Under the pieces are notes generated by a model. The model was not told the origin of the DNA. It was given only the letters and a program-made list of their open reading frames with translations, and did not search any database. From UBA5287 sp041672395 (lineage in GTDB: Bacteria; Bacteroidota; Bacteroidia; Bacteroidales; Dysgonomonadaceae): a stretch of DNA of 26,796 nucleotides. The stretch spans positions 1 to 26,796 of the forward strand of contig JBAYZS010000030.1 of assembly GCA_041672395.1 (NCBI GenBank), in the 5' to 3' direction. This document shows positions 8,662-16,425 of the stretch, one piece after another. The position numbers were made by a program, and so were the translations under genes. Within the stretch, counting starts at the first letter, position 1. Each line of letters opens with the position of its first letter.

Positions 8662-9395
8662 TTAAGGAACCTTTAGTAAAATATTTAAACGTTCAGCTGA
8701 ATCGTGACGAAAACATTATTCTAAAAGATATAAATCTTACTGTAAATAGAGGTGATTTTTTGTATATAATCGGTAAAGTAGGCTCTGGAAAAAGTACGCT
8801 TTTAAAAAGTATGTATGTTGAAATTCCTATCGATTCTGGTAATGCTCAAGTATTTGAATATCAGTTGTCTAATATGAAAAGGAAGTCAATTCCTTATCTT
8901 CGGCGAAAAATTGGTATTGTTTTTCAGGATTTTCAATTATTAACGGACAGATCTGTTGAAAAGAATCTTGAATTTGTTTTAAAAGCAACAGGCTGGAAAA
9001 ATAAAACAGTTATTAAAGATCGAATAAATGAAGTGCTTTTGCAAGTTGGAATGCAGCACAAAACATATAAAATGCCGCATGAATTATCCGGTGGCGAACA
9101 ACAACGTGTAGTTATTGCAAGGGCATTATTAAATTCTCCTCTACTTATCCTGGCTGATGAACCAACCGGGAATTTAGATCCGGAAACAGGGAGTCAAATT
9201 GTTACATTACTTCATACAATTTCTAAGAAGGGAACGGCAGTTGTAATGTCAACTCATAATATGTCTATCGTTCAAACATTTCATGGTAGAATCATGAAAT
9301 GTGAAAACTCAAAACTGATAAATTTATATGAAGATGATTCAACTGAACAGTTTACAAATGCTGAATATGTTTCTTCTCATGTAATTAATGCCTAA
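8658..9395 (+). CDS. ftsE: cell division ATP-binding protein FtsE
   Basis: ATPase of the FtsEX complex, which at the division septum controls peptidoglycan hydrolases. With this start the protein is 245 residues. It shows Walker A GKVGSGKST (39-47), the Q-loop VFQDFQLL, the ABC signature LSGGEQQR (143-150), Walker B LILADEPT (163-170) and the switch His in STHN. A longer frame opening at 8625 is rejected because the ATG at 8658 overlaps the preceding stop by 4 bases and begins at the conserved N-terminus of the family. No ftsX follows; an unlinked FtsE is common in Bacteroidota. Other MacB/LolD-type ATPases look similar, but the QDFQLLTDR element and the absence of a permease partner favour FtsE. 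Confidence 0.87.
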   Translation: MIKEPLVKYLNVQLNRDENIILKDINLTVNRGDFLYIIGKVGSGKSTLLKSMYVEIPIDSGNAQVFEYQLSNMKRKSIPYLRRKIGIVFQDFQLLTDRSVEKNLEFVLKATGWKNKTVIKDRINEVLLQVGMQHKTYKMPHELSGGEQQRVVIARALLNSPLLILADEPTGNLDPETGSQIVTLLHTISKKGTAVVMSTHNMSIVQTFHGRIMKCENSKLINLYEDDSTEQFTNAEYVSSHVINA

Positions 9396-9443
9396 AAAAC
9401 AATGAATGTTTGTTTAAAGAATACGCTTTCATTAGTTTTAAAA

Positions 9444-9476
9444 ATTGGGGAAACCTATTACTTTTTTGTATCTTTG
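9444..9476 (+). promoter_or_regulatory. yidC promoter (-33 and -7 boxes)
   Basis: ATTG (9444-9447), then a 21-base gap, then TATCTTTG (9469-9476). Both elements and the spacing fit the Bacteroidota consensus TTTG-N19-21-TAnnTTTG. The predicted start near 9482 leaves an AT-rich leader of about 100 bases before yidC. No strong structure was seen in that leader. Confidence 0.75.
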
Positions 9477-9583
9477 CGCCTTTAAAATTTGAAAAAGCCT
9501 TCTTTAATTGACAATTAATTAAGTTTACTTTTCGGATTTGTCATAATTAAAAAAAGAGGTTGTTTAATAACAAACTATAATAA

Positions 9584-11605
9584 ATGGATAAAAATACGGT
9601 TATTGGTCTGCTTTTGATGCTGGCAGTGATGATTGGGTTCTCAATATTAATGAGACCAAGTAAAGAAGAGTTGGCTGTCAAAAAGGTTCAGGACTCACTT
9701 CAACAAATTCAGGATTCAATCCTGTTGCAACAGAAAGAATTAACAGCAGAAGGTACTTTTGCTGGTTCTGAGCAACAAAAAGTGATAGATTCTATTGGAA
9801 CCAAAGATTTTTCTGATAATCTTGTTGTCTCTTTTTTTAGCGCGGGTACTCCAGTTGGAAATATTTCAACGGATTCAACAGTCGTTTCCGACTCACTCTA
9901 TAATGCTGGTGTAAATGACAGTATATTTGCTGTTGCAAAAACTGCAGATGAGCAATTTGTTTCGCTCGAAAACAATAAAATACGTTTGATATTTAACACA
10001 AAAGGGGGTAAAATACATTCGGCACAGTTAAAAGATTTTTCACGATATACGGGAGATAGCCTTCTATTATTTGAAGGTGATGATGCCAGATTCAACCTGG
10101 AACTTTATAATCGAAATAGTGTAAGACTAAACACTGAAAGTCAATATTTTACACCTATTGTCAAAGAGGATGGTAAAACATTGATTATGCGTCTTCAGGG
10201 AAACACAAACCAATATCTTGATTTTGTTTACACACTAGCTAATGATGAATATATGATGGATTTCGATATTCGTTTGGTTGGAATGAACAATGGCTTACAT
10301 CCTGAAAGTCTTACTAATTTCAGAATCAACTGGGATCAAAAAGTTCGTCAACAAGAAAAAGGACGTAAGTTTGAAGAAAGATACGCTCGTATTTTATATA
10401 AATATGAAGGTGGCGAGGTAAAGAAAATGAGCGAAGGTAAAGATGCTGACGATGAATATTCTGAACCGGTAAAATGGATCGCTTATAAAGATCAGTATTT
10501 TGTCAGTACAATAATTGGGGATAAACCTTTTGATAATGCAATTGTTTCTTCAAAAGTACTTAGTGATAAAGAATATATTAAAGATTATAAGTCAGAATTG
10601 ATGATTCCTATCACTGTTAATCCTGCTAGTAATGAAATTAATGCTGGTTTTAAATACTATTTCGGACCTGTTAACTATACAACTTTGAAATCTTATGATA
10701 AAGAGTATAAAGATGAAAATCTTCAATTATCGGAACAAGTTGAGCTAGGATATAAATTTGTAAGCTGGGTTAATAAATGGCTCGTAATCCCTGTATTTAA
10801 TTTCTTTTTGGAATTGGGATGGAATATGGGACTTATAATCTTGATTCTGACTCTAATGGTGAAGTTAATCATATTTCCCATGACATATAAATCGTACAGG
10901 TCGACTGCTAAAATGAGGGTTCTGCGTCCACAAATCAAGGAGATAGAAGAAAAATATCCCGGACAAGATCAGGATGCAATGATGAAAAGGCAGCAGGCAA
11001 CTATGGAATTATATAAAAAAGTGGGAGTAAGTCCAATGAGTGGTTGTTTACCTATGGTTTTGCAGTTTCCTGTAATATTAGCTCTTTTCTGGTTTTTCCC
11101 TTCTGCTATAGAACTTCGCCATCAAAGTTTTTTGTGGGCTGACGATTTATCTACATATGATAGTTTAATTTCGTGGACAGGAAATATTCCTTTAATCACG
11201 AACACTATGGGTAATCATATTAGTTTATTCTGTCTTTTAATGACAATAGTAAATACTATTTTCTCTGTAGTTAACATGAAAATGTCAGATACTGGTCAAC
11301 AACAGATGGCTGGAATGAAATTTATGCCCGTATTTATGTCATTGTTTATGTTCTTCTTCCTAAATTCATATCCAGCTGGATTAAATTACTATTATTTACT
11401 TTCAACTTTAATATCTATGCTTCTTACATTTATGTTAAGAGAATTTATGAATGAAGAAAAACTTCTTGCTCAGTTGGAAGCAAATAAAGGTAAGGTAAAA
11501 AAGAAATCTGGCTTTATGTCAAGAATGGAACAAATGCAGAAAGAACAGGAAAAAGTGATGAGACAAAAGGCTAAAGAAAACGCAAAAAAGAATTATAAAA
11601 GATAA
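9584..11605 (+). CDS. yidC: membrane protein insertase YidC
   Basis: Inserts and folds inner-membrane proteins, alone or with SecYEG. The 673-residue protein has an N-terminal membrane helix (about 6-24), a Gln/Ser/Asp-rich linker, the periplasmic beta-domain (about 125-375) and the conserved five-helix insertase core. The core includes GWNMGLIILILTLMVKLIIFPMTYKSYRSTAKMR..P.I and SPMSGCLPMVLQFPVILALFWFF. The conserved Arg of the hydrophilic groove is the one in YRSTAKMR. The C-terminus ends in a Lys/Gln/Glu-rich basic tail (KKKSG...KKNYKR), which in other lineages helps ribosome binding. The length is typical for the phylum. It has its own promoter and sits downstream of ftsE. Confidence 0.97.
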   Translation: MDKNTVIGLLLMLAVMIGFSILMRPSKEELAVKKVQDSLQQIQDSILLQQKELTAEGTFAGSEQQKVIDSIGTKDFSDNLVVSFFSAGTPVGNISTDSTVVSDSLYNAGVNDSIFAVAKTADEQFVSLENNKIRLIFNTKGGKIHSAQLKDFSRYTGDSLLLFEGDDARFNLELYNRNSVRLNTESQYFTPIVKEDGKTLIMRLQGNTNQYLDFVYTLANDEYMMDFDIRLVGMNNGLHPESLTNFRINWDQKVRQQEKGRKFEERYARILYKYEGGEVKKMSEGKDADDEYSEPVKWIAYKDQYFVSTIIGDKPFDNAIVSSKVLSDKEYIKDYKSELMIPITVNPASNEINAGFKYYFGPVNYTTLKSYDKEYKDENLQLSEQVELGYKFVSWVNKWLVIPVFNFFLELGWNMGLIILILTLMVKLIIFPMTYKSYRSTAKMRVLRPQIKEIEEKYPGQDQDAMMKRQQATMELYKKVGVSPMSGCLPMVLQFPVILALFWFFPSAIELRHQSFLWADDLSTYDSLISWTGNIPLITNTMGNHISLFCLLMTIVNTIFSVVNMKMSDTGQQQMAGMKFMPVFMSLFMFFFLNSYPAGLNYYYLLSTLISMLLTFMLREFMNEEKLLAQLEANKGKVKKKSGFMSRMEQMQKEQEKVMRQKAKENAKKNYKR

Positions 11606-11760
11606 GTATTATTCGGGATATAGATTGAATTTGTAGTTCGTTATTTAAAAAAATGTGAACATATTTATTGATAAATTGTTTTACAAAAAGTAGAAGCAAG
11701 TTTTTTTCAATTGATGTCAATTAAACAATGCAATTAAATAGAATTTAAATTATTAATCTT

Positions 11761-12087
11761 ATGAGCAAAGAAGATAATGTAAGAGAGTACGATGAAGATG
11801 ACTCTGTAAAGTTTATCCAGGCAAATTTACCTAAAGAAATGCAAAATGTATTTTCGGATGATGAAATAAATTACATTGTTGATCTCATTTATGAGTTTTA
11901 TGATGTAGAAGGTTATTTTGATGGAGATGATGATGATAGCGAAGTTGAAATCAACGAAGAAGAATTATTGAATTATGTCATCAAGAACGCTAAAAAAGAT
12001 GCTATCAGAGATTTTAGTGATGAACAAATTGAGGCAATAGTTGCAGGTGAACTTGGTTATTGCGATTCTCTAAATCTCTTTGAATAA
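11761..12087 (+). CDS. conserved acidic hypothetical protein
   Basis: A 108-residue, very acidic protein with an Asp-run (FDGDDDDSEVEINEEE) in the middle and no signal peptide or membrane segment, so cytoplasmic. It is predicted to be mostly helical, with two short repeated-looking motifs, FSDDEINYIVDLIYE and FSDEQIEAIVAGELGY, each of the form FSDxxIxxIV. I recognise it as resembling small hypothetical proteins seen in Bacteroidales but cannot name a family or function. It sits alone between yidC and a glycine-zipper gene, with no clear promoter box or Shine-Dalgarno sequence. Confidence 0.75.
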   Translation: MSKEDNVREYDEDDSVKFIQANLPKEMQNVFSDDEINYIVDLIYEFYDVEGYFDGDDDDSEVEINEEELLNYVIKNAKKDAIRDFSDEQIEAIVAGELGYCDSLNLFE

Positions 12088-12125
12088 TATTTTTCTAAAG
12101 GATGCCTTTTTAAACACTTTTAAAA

Positions 12126-12380
12126 ATGAAAAACTTTAACGGTATAGCTGCGGATTTTTTAAATAGTGCTTTTGTTGTGACATGCAGTTTCACTGGAGTT
12201 GCCATAGGTGCTGGAATTGGAATGGGAATAGGTGTATGCAATAGTGGAAGTAAAGGTGCTGTTGCTGGATATGGAACAGGGGCTTTCATAGGTGGATTAA
12301 CCGGTGGTGTCATAGGTTCAGTTTTGTATAAAAAAATTGAAAATAAGTTTAAAGGTTCAGTAAAAGGTCTTTTAGAGTAA
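12126..12380 (+). CDS. small glycine-zipper membrane protein
   Basis: An 84-residue protein with a Gly-rich hydrophobic core (AIGAGIGMGIGV...GAVAGYGTGAFIGGLTGGVIGSVLYKK). The core has GxxxG-type spacing over two predicted membrane helices, and a short Lys-rich tail follows. There is no lipobox. Its glycine-zipper content matches that of the OmpA lipoprotein encoded 41 bases downstream, so the two probably share a transcript and perhaps a membrane location. The gene is short, but its codon use looks normal and the frame is intact. The function is unknown. Confidence 0.65.
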   Translation: MKNFNGIAADFLNSAFVVTCSFTGVAIGAGIGMGIGVCNSGSKGAVAGYGTGAFIGGLTGGVIGSVLYKKIENKFKGSVKGLLE

Positions 12381-12421
12381 CTTACGTATAATTTAACAAA
12401 ACTAAAAAACAAAGATAAATT

Positions 12422-13099
12422 ATGAAACATTTTACAGGATTCTCGGTATTATTATTGAGTGGAGCTCTTATATTATCAGGCTGTGGCGCAAGCAGAACTG
12501 TTAAAGGGACTGGAATCGGAGCTGGTGCTGGTGCTGCAATTGGCGCAGGTGTTGGTGCAATTGCCGGTGGAGGTAGGGGTGCTGCTATCGGTGCTGGTAT
12601 TGGAACAGTAATTGGTGGAGCTGCCGGAGCAATAATCGGCAAAAAAATGGATAAACAAGCTGCTGAACTGGAAAAAATTGAAGGTGCTCAAGTTGAAAAA
12701 GTCAATGAGGGTGAAGCTATTAAGGTTACTTTTGATTCAGGCATTTTGTTCGCAACAAATTCAAGTACATTAAATACTGCTTCTAGAGCTGCATTGGACG
12801 ATTTTGCAACTTCACTTAAAAACAATTCTGAAACTAATGTCGAAATTTTTGGACATACAGATAGTTCTGGAAGTGATGCAATTAACAATCCTCTCTCTGA
12901 ACGTCGTGCTGAATCCGTATATAACTATTTGATTTCAAAAGGTATTGCAGGAACAAGAATGTATTCAAAAGGTTTTGGATCAACACAACCAGTTGCTGAT
13001 AATTCAACTTCTGCTGGAAAATCTCAGAATCGTCGTGTTGAAGTATTTATTCTTCCTAACGCAAAGATGATTGAGGAAGCAAAAGAACAAACAAAATAA
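12422..13099 (+). CDS. glycine-zipper OmpA-family lipoprotein (YiaD-like)
   Basis: A 225-residue outer-membrane lipoprotein. The N-terminus ends in Ile-Leu-Ser-Gly-Cys (lipobox, Cys21). A glycine-zipper domain (about 30-77, GAGAGAAIGAGVGAIAGG... repeated) and a short charged coiled linker follow. The OmpA-like peptidoglycan-binding domain (about 95-222) carries VEIFGHTDSSGS, NNPLSERRAESVYNYL and the closing NRRVEVFI. The conserved Asp and Arg that bind diaminopimelate are in the HTD and NRRVE parts. Order and length resemble YiaD/PAL-like proteins that tether the outer membrane to the wall. It is followed at once by a strong terminator. Confidence 0.92.
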   Translation: MKHFTGFSVLLLSGALILSGCGASRTVKGTGIGAGAGAAIGAGVGAIAGGGRGAAIGAGIGTVIGGAAGAIIGKKMDKQAAELEKIEGAQVEKVNEGEAIKVTFDSGILFATNSSTLNTASRAALDDFATSLKNNSETNVEIFGHTDSSGSDAINNPLSERRAESVYNYLISKGIAGTRMYSKGFGSTQPVADNSTSAGKSQNRRVEVFILPNAKMIEEAKEQTK

Positions 13100-13116
13100 T
13101 AAGGTACTATATTTGT

Positions 13117-13153
13117 AAATCGCATTATCGAATATCGATAATGCGATTTTTTT
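13117..13153 (+). terminator. rho-independent terminator after the OmpA lipoprotein
   Basis: A perfect 15-bp inverted repeat (13117-13131 with 13135-13149) and a 3-base loop ATA are followed by a run of T to 13153. It lies 17 bases after the stop codon and only 8 bases before the next start, cleanly separating the two units. The symmetry is high, but the T-run strongly favours plus-strand use. Confidence 0.92.
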
Positions 13154-13160
13154 ATAAGCT

Positions 13161-13634
13161 ATGAATGAGGAAATAAGAGTTGATTCAATATCCAAAAAAG
13201 AAATGTATGAGGAAATTCTTCCTCAAATAAAATCACTTGTTGATAGTGATGGTGACATTATTGCAAACATGGCAAATGTGACCGCAGCATTAAAGCAAGT
13301 TTTTGGATTCTTTTGGGTTGGTTTTTATAGAGTGATGGATAATAAATTGGTATTAGGTCCTTTTCAAGGTTCAATTGCATGCACTCATATTGCATTTGGA
13401 AAAGGAGTTTGCGGAGCATCTTGGAAAGAGAAAAAGACAATTGTTGTTCCTGATGTTGATCAATTTCCCGGACATATAGCTTGCAGCTCTTTATCAAAAT
13501 CGGAAATTGTTGTTCCTATATTTGTGGAAGATCAAGTTGTAGCTGTTTTGGATATTGATAGTGATCGTAAAAATTCTTTTGACGATTTAGACTCATGTTA
13601 TCTGAATATTTTAGTAGGATATTTGAAATTCTAA
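13161..13634 (+). CDS. msrC: free methionine-(R)-sulfoxide reductase (GAF domain)
   Basis: Reduces free L-methionine-(R)-sulfoxide using the thioredoxin system. The protein is a single GAF domain of 157 residues, the family length. The three redox cysteines are at 74 (SIACTHI), 84 (GKGVCG) and 108 (HIACSS). Their 10- and 24-residue spacing equals that of the E. coli enzyme (Cys84, 94, 118). FWVGFYR and the end VAVLDIDSDRKNSFDDLD are also family features. The ATG at 13161 follows the terminator directly. It would be transcribed from a promoter within or before the terminator that I cannot identify. Confidence 0.9.
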   Translation: MNEEIRVDSISKKEMYEEILPQIKSLVDSDGDIIANMANVTAALKQVFGFFWVGFYRVMDNKLVLGPFQGSIACTHIAFGKGVCGASWKEKKTIVVPDVDQFPGHIACSSLSKSEIVVPIFVEDQVVAVLDIDSDRKNSFDDLDSCYLNILVGYLKF

Positions 13635-13644
13635 TTAAAACATT

Positions 13645-13674
13645 TTGAAAACTCAAAACTTCAGGGTAACTTTG
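13645..13674 (+). promoter_or_regulatory. tRNA cluster promoter
   Basis: TTG at 13645-13647 (within CATTTTG), a 19-base gap, then TAACTTTG at 13667-13674, a near-ideal Bacteroidota promoter. The predicted start near 13680 is about 16 bases before tRNA-Gly, suiting all three tRNAs as one transcript. Confidence 0.8.
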
Positions 13675-13695
13675 TAACCCAAATTTGAAAATATC

Positions 13696-13768
<73 letters not shown>

Positions 13769-13819
13769 CTGAATTCTGAAAGCGACAGAGGTCGCATTTT
13801 TTGATTAATAGATAAAGTT

Positions 13820-13903
13820 GCCCGGATGGCGGAATTGGTAGACGCGCTAGTTTCAGGGACTAGTGTTGGTTACAACGTGCAGGTTCGAGTCCTGTTCCGG
13901 GCA
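13820..13903 (+). tRNA. tRNA-Leu (anticodon CAG)
   Basis: Class II tRNA of 84 bases with a long variable arm. Acceptor GCCCGGA/TCCGGGC, D-arm with GGCGGAATTGGTAGACGC, anticodon stem CTAGT/ACTAG around loop TTCAGGG (anticodon CAG), and T-arm GGTTCGAGTCC. Discriminator A; CCA is not encoded. Confidence 0.96.
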
Positions 13904-13914
13904 CTTTTTTTAAA

Positions 13915-13998
13915 GCGCAGGTGGTGAAATTGGTATACACGCTACTTTGAGGGGGTAGTGCCGGTTACGGTGTGTGAGTTCGAGTCTCATCCTGCGCA
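13915..13998 (+). tRNA. tRNA-Leu (anticodon GAG)
   Basis: Class II tRNA of 84 bases, 11 bases after the previous one. Acceptor GCGCAGG/CCTGCGC, anticodon stem CTACT/GGTAG (one G-U pair) around loop TTGAGGG (anticodon GAG), and T-arm GAGTTCGAGTCTC. Discriminator A; CCA is not encoded. It is probably co-transcribed with the other two. Confidence 0.95.
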
Positions 13999-14025
13999 CA
14001 ACAAGATTGCAAGTATTTGTTGTGC
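13996..14025 (+). repeat. inverted repeat joining the tRNA-Leu(GAG) 3' end
   Basis: GCACAACAA (13996-14004) and TTGTTGTGC (14017-14025) are perfect 9-bp inverted arms with a 12-base loop. The first arm begins in the tRNA acceptor end. There is no T-run, so it is not a clear terminator. It might be a processing or 3'-end structure for the tRNA transcript. Confidence 0.45.
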
Positions 14026-14071
14026 AATAATTAGAGGTATAGAAAAAACATTTTTGTAAATAGCCTTTATC

Positions 14072-15568
14072 ATGAAAATATTATCCGCAGAACAAATTCG
14101 TAATATAGACGGGAAAACTATTTCCGAAGAAGGTATTTCATCACTTGAACTGATGGAAAAGGCTGCATTTGCTTTTTACGAATGGTTTATAAAAAAATAT
14201 CCGGATCAATCTATTTTAGTTTCAATAATAGCTGGAGTTGGAAATAATGGAGGTGATGGTTTGGTTATAGCCAGACTTTTAAATACGGCTGGTTATAGAG
14301 TTAAAGTATTTATTGTTGAATATTCTGATAGATATGCCAACGACTGTATTCAAAATTTAAATCGTTTAGTACTAGATAATGTTCCCTTTGAAAAACTATC
14401 AACACAAAATACACTTCCGGTTTTACGTGATTATGATTTATTGATAGATGCTATTTTCGGAACAGGATTAAATAGGGAACCTGATGGAATTACTTATGAA
14501 TTAATTCAAATCATGAATGATTCCGGTAAACCTGTTCTGAGTGTGGATGTTCCAAGTGGTTTGTTTCTTGATAAGAAGACTACTTTTGCAGTTAAAGCTA
14601 GTGAAACGGTCACTTTTCAGATTCCAAAGTTAGCATTATTTTTACCTGAAAACTATATTTTTACAGGTAATGTTAATTTTGTATTCATAGGTTTGAGTAA
14701 AAAAGCAATTCAGGAAATTGTAACAAATTTGTATTATACTACAAAAAAAGATATTTACCCTTCACTTAAACATCTTTCGAAATTTGCACATAAAGGGACT
14801 CAAGGTCATGCTTTAATTATTGGAGGCGCTTTAGGTAAATGTGGATCAGTTTGCTTGGCGGCTAAAGCTGCATTGAGAACTGGTTGTGGATTAGTTACAG
14901 TTTATGCTCCAATGAAATGTGTTTCTGCTATTCAGAGTTTTTTTCCTGAAGCAATGGCTATTGGTGACCAAAATGAAGATTTTATATCAAATATTAGTTT
15001 TAAAATTAAACCAGATGCAATAGGAATTGGTGTTGGAATAGGGCAACACGAAAAAACGCAAATGGCTTTCTATGAATTTCTTCAAACAAATGTTACACCA
15101 TTAGTTGTAGATGCTGATGGAATTAATATTTTATCGGATAATCCAGATTGGTTGAAAGAAGTTCCTGCTGACTCAATATTAACTCCTCATCCTAAAGAAT
15201 TAGAACGGTTAATTGGAGATTGGTCTGACGACTTTGATAAGATTGATAAAAGTATGAAATTCGCAAAGGAATATAAATTAATTATTGTCATCAAAGGGGC
15301 TTACTCAATTATTTTGAATGGAAATAATTTATATGTAAATAGCTCAGGTACACCTGCTTTAGCAACTGCTGGTAGTGGTGATGTTCTGACAGGAATTATT
15401 ACCAGTCTCATATCACAAGGTTATTCAGCTTTAGAAGCGGCAAGAATGGGAGTTTATCTGCATGGATTAACTGCATCTATAACCAAATATAATATTAATC
15501 CTAGAAGTTTTATAGCTTCTGATATTATTGATAATATTGGAAATGCTTATTTTGAAATAGAAAAATGA
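14072..15568 (+). CDS. nnr: bifunctional NAD(P)HX epimerase / ADP-dependent NAD(P)HX dehydratase
   Basis: Repairs hydrated NADH and NADPH. The N-terminal YjeF_N domain (about 1-215) epimerises the R form; it carries GVGNNGGDGLVIARLL (55-70) and DAIFGTGLNR. The C-terminal ribokinase-like domain (about 230-498) is the ADP-dependent dehydratase. It carries HKGTQGHALIIGGALGKCGSVCLAAKAALR, LTPHPKELERL and the catalytic AGSGDVLTG (433-441). The 498 residues are the full fused length of NnrE-NnrD. A near-consensus box CATTTTTG lies at 14049-14056. Downstream, the end of this gene runs into the rplU promoter region. Confidence 0.93.
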   Translation: MKILSAEQIRNIDGKTISEEGISSLELMEKAAFAFYEWFIKKYPDQSILVSIIAGVGNNGGDGLVIARLLNTAGYRVKVFIVEYSDRYANDCIQNLNRLVLDNVPFEKLSTQNTLPVLRDYDLLIDAIFGTGLNREPDGITYELIQIMNDSGKPVLSVDVPSGLFLDKKTTFAVKASETVTFQIPKLALFLPENYIFTGNVNFVFIGLSKKAIQEIVTNLYYTTKKDIYPSLKHLSKFAHKGTQGHALIIGGALGKCGSVCLAAKAALRTGCGLVTVYAPMKCVSAIQSFFPEAMAIGDQNEDFISNISFKIKPDAIGIGVGIGQHEKTQMAFYEFLQTNVTPLVVDADGINILSDNPDWLKEVPADSILTPHPKELERLIGDWSDDFDKIDKSMKFAKEYKLIIVIKGAYSIILNGNNLYVNSSGTPALATAGSGDVLTGIITSLISQGYSALEAARMGVYLHGLTASITKYNINPRSFIASDIIDNIGNAYFEIEK

Positions 15569-15576
15569 GCAAAATG

Positions 15577-15608
15577 TTTGGTAGTTTACACGAAAATTCG
15601 TATTTTTG
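15577..15608 (+). promoter_or_regulatory. rplU-rpmA promoter
   Basis: TTTG (15577-15580), a 20-base gap and TATTTTTG (15601-15608) fit the Bacteroidota promoter consensus in both boxes and spacing. The predicted start near 15614 leaves a leader of about 75 bases before rplU. Confidence 0.8.
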
Positions 15609-15638
15609 CACCTCATTTTGCTAATAGGCTTTATAAGT

Positions 15639-15683
15639 AGTCGTAGAATACGGTTCGCCTCAGGCATATAACGTAAAAGTTAT
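15639..15683 (+). promoter_or_regulatory. candidate structured leader of rplU
   Basis: Three small hairpins can be drawn in tandem in the 5' leader. The first is 15639-15655 (CGTA-GAA-TACG core, extended by two G-U pairs and an A-U pair), the second is 15657-15665 (GCC-TCA-GGC), and the third is 15668-15683 (ATAAC-GTAAAA-GTTAT). The last ends 5 bases before the rplU ATG. Ribosomal protein leaders are often autoregulated by their product. I see the hairpins directly; regulation by L21 is inference. Short stems like these can arise by chance. Confidence 0.4.
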
Positions 15684-15688
15684 TTAAT

Positions 15689-16000
15689 ATGTACGTAATT
15701 GTAGATATCCAAGGTCAGCAATTTAAAGTAGAGCAAGACCAAAAATTATTTGTCCACAGATTGAACGCTGAACAAGGCAGTGTAGTGGAATTTGAAAAAG
15801 TAATGCTTGTTGATAATGACGGTGAAGTAAAAGTTGGATCACCTGTGATTGAAGGAGCTAAAGTGGTTGTAGAAATCCTTTCGCATGTAAAAGGAGATAA
15901 AGTTCTTGTTTTCAAAAAGAAAAGAAGAAAGGGTTATCAGAAAATGAATGGACATCGTCAGCAATTTTCTGAAGTGAAAGTGAAAGAAATAATAGCTTAA
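15689..16000 (+). CDS. rplU: 50S ribosomal protein L21
   Basis: A large-subunit protein that binds 23S rRNA. It is 103 residues, the standard length, opening MYVIVDIQGQQFKVEQ. It carries KVLVFKKKRRKGYQKMNGHRQQF, the conserved basic rRNA-binding segment near the C-terminus. It leads a two-gene operon with rpmA (20-base gap) behind its own promoter and a leader of about 75 bases. Confidence 0.98.
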   Translation: MYVIVDIQGQQFKVEQDQKLFVHRLNAEQGSVVEFEKVMLVDNDGEVKVGSPVIEGAKVVVEILSHVKGDKVLVFKKKRRKGYQKMNGHRQQFSEVKVKEIIA

Positions 16001-16020
16001 TCATTTAAAGAAAAAAGAAA

Positions 16021-16302
16021 ATGGCACATAAAAAAGGTGTAGGTAGTTCAAAGAACGGCCGTGAATCGGAAAGTAAACGATTAGGCGTTAAGATATTTGG
16101 CGGAGAAGTTGCAAAAGCTGGAAACATTTTAGTTCGTCAGCGTGGAACAGTTCATCATCCCGGGGAAAATGTAGGTATGGGTAAAGATCATACTTTACAT
16201 GCATTGATAGATGGAGTTGTAGTTTTTAGAAAAAGAAAAGATAATCGTTCTTATGTATCAGTTTTAACTGAGAAAGAATTTTCTCCATCTGCAAATAATT
16301 AA
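16021..16302 (+). CDS. rpmA: 50S ribosomal protein L27
   Basis: A large-subunit protein whose N-terminal tail reaches the peptidyl-transferase centre. It is 93 residues and opens directly with MAHKKGVGSSKNGRES. It has no Firmicutes-type N-terminal extension that would need cleavage by the Prp protease. GVKIFGGEVAKAGNILVRQRGT and HPGENVGMGKDHTLHAL are conserved family blocks. It is the last gene of the rplU operon. Confidence 0.98.
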   Translation: MAHKKGVGSSKNGRESESKRLGVKIFGGEVAKAGNILVRQRGTVHHPGENVGMGKDHTLHALIDGVVVFRKRKDNRSYVSVLTEKEFSPSANN

Positions 16303-16314
16303 AATAACAACTGA

Positions 16315-16344
16315 AGTAATATTGTTGGGTAATGTAATATTACT
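16315..16344 (+). repeat. inverted repeat after rpmA
   Basis: AGTAATATT (16315-16323) and AATATTACT (16336-16344) form a perfect 9-bp AT-rich stem with a 12-base loop, 12 bases past the rpmA stop. No T-run follows. It may protect the mRNA 3' end or be incidental. Confidence 0.35.
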
Positions 16345-16373
16345 CACACCGTAAAATAAATTTTTAGTTGATA

Positions 16374-16411
16374 AAAACAACCTGATTTAATTAAGTCAGG
16401 TTGTTTTGTTT
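16374..16411 (+). terminator. rho-independent terminator of rplU-rpmA
   Basis: AAAACAACCTGA (16374-16385) pairs perfectly over 12 bases with TCAGGTTGTTTT (16396-16407); three more inner pairs are possible. A T-rich tail (TTTTGTTTAA) follows. It sits 15 bases before the next gene and closes the ribosomal operon. The A-run on the left arm could make it work in both directions. Confidence 0.85.
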
Positions 16412-16425
16412 AATATCAGTTTACT

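Noticed and set aside
12382..12691. Two Pro/Ala- and Ser/Thr-rich minus-strand frames
   Set aside because: They are antisense translations of the glycine-zipper repeats of the OmpA lipoprotein.
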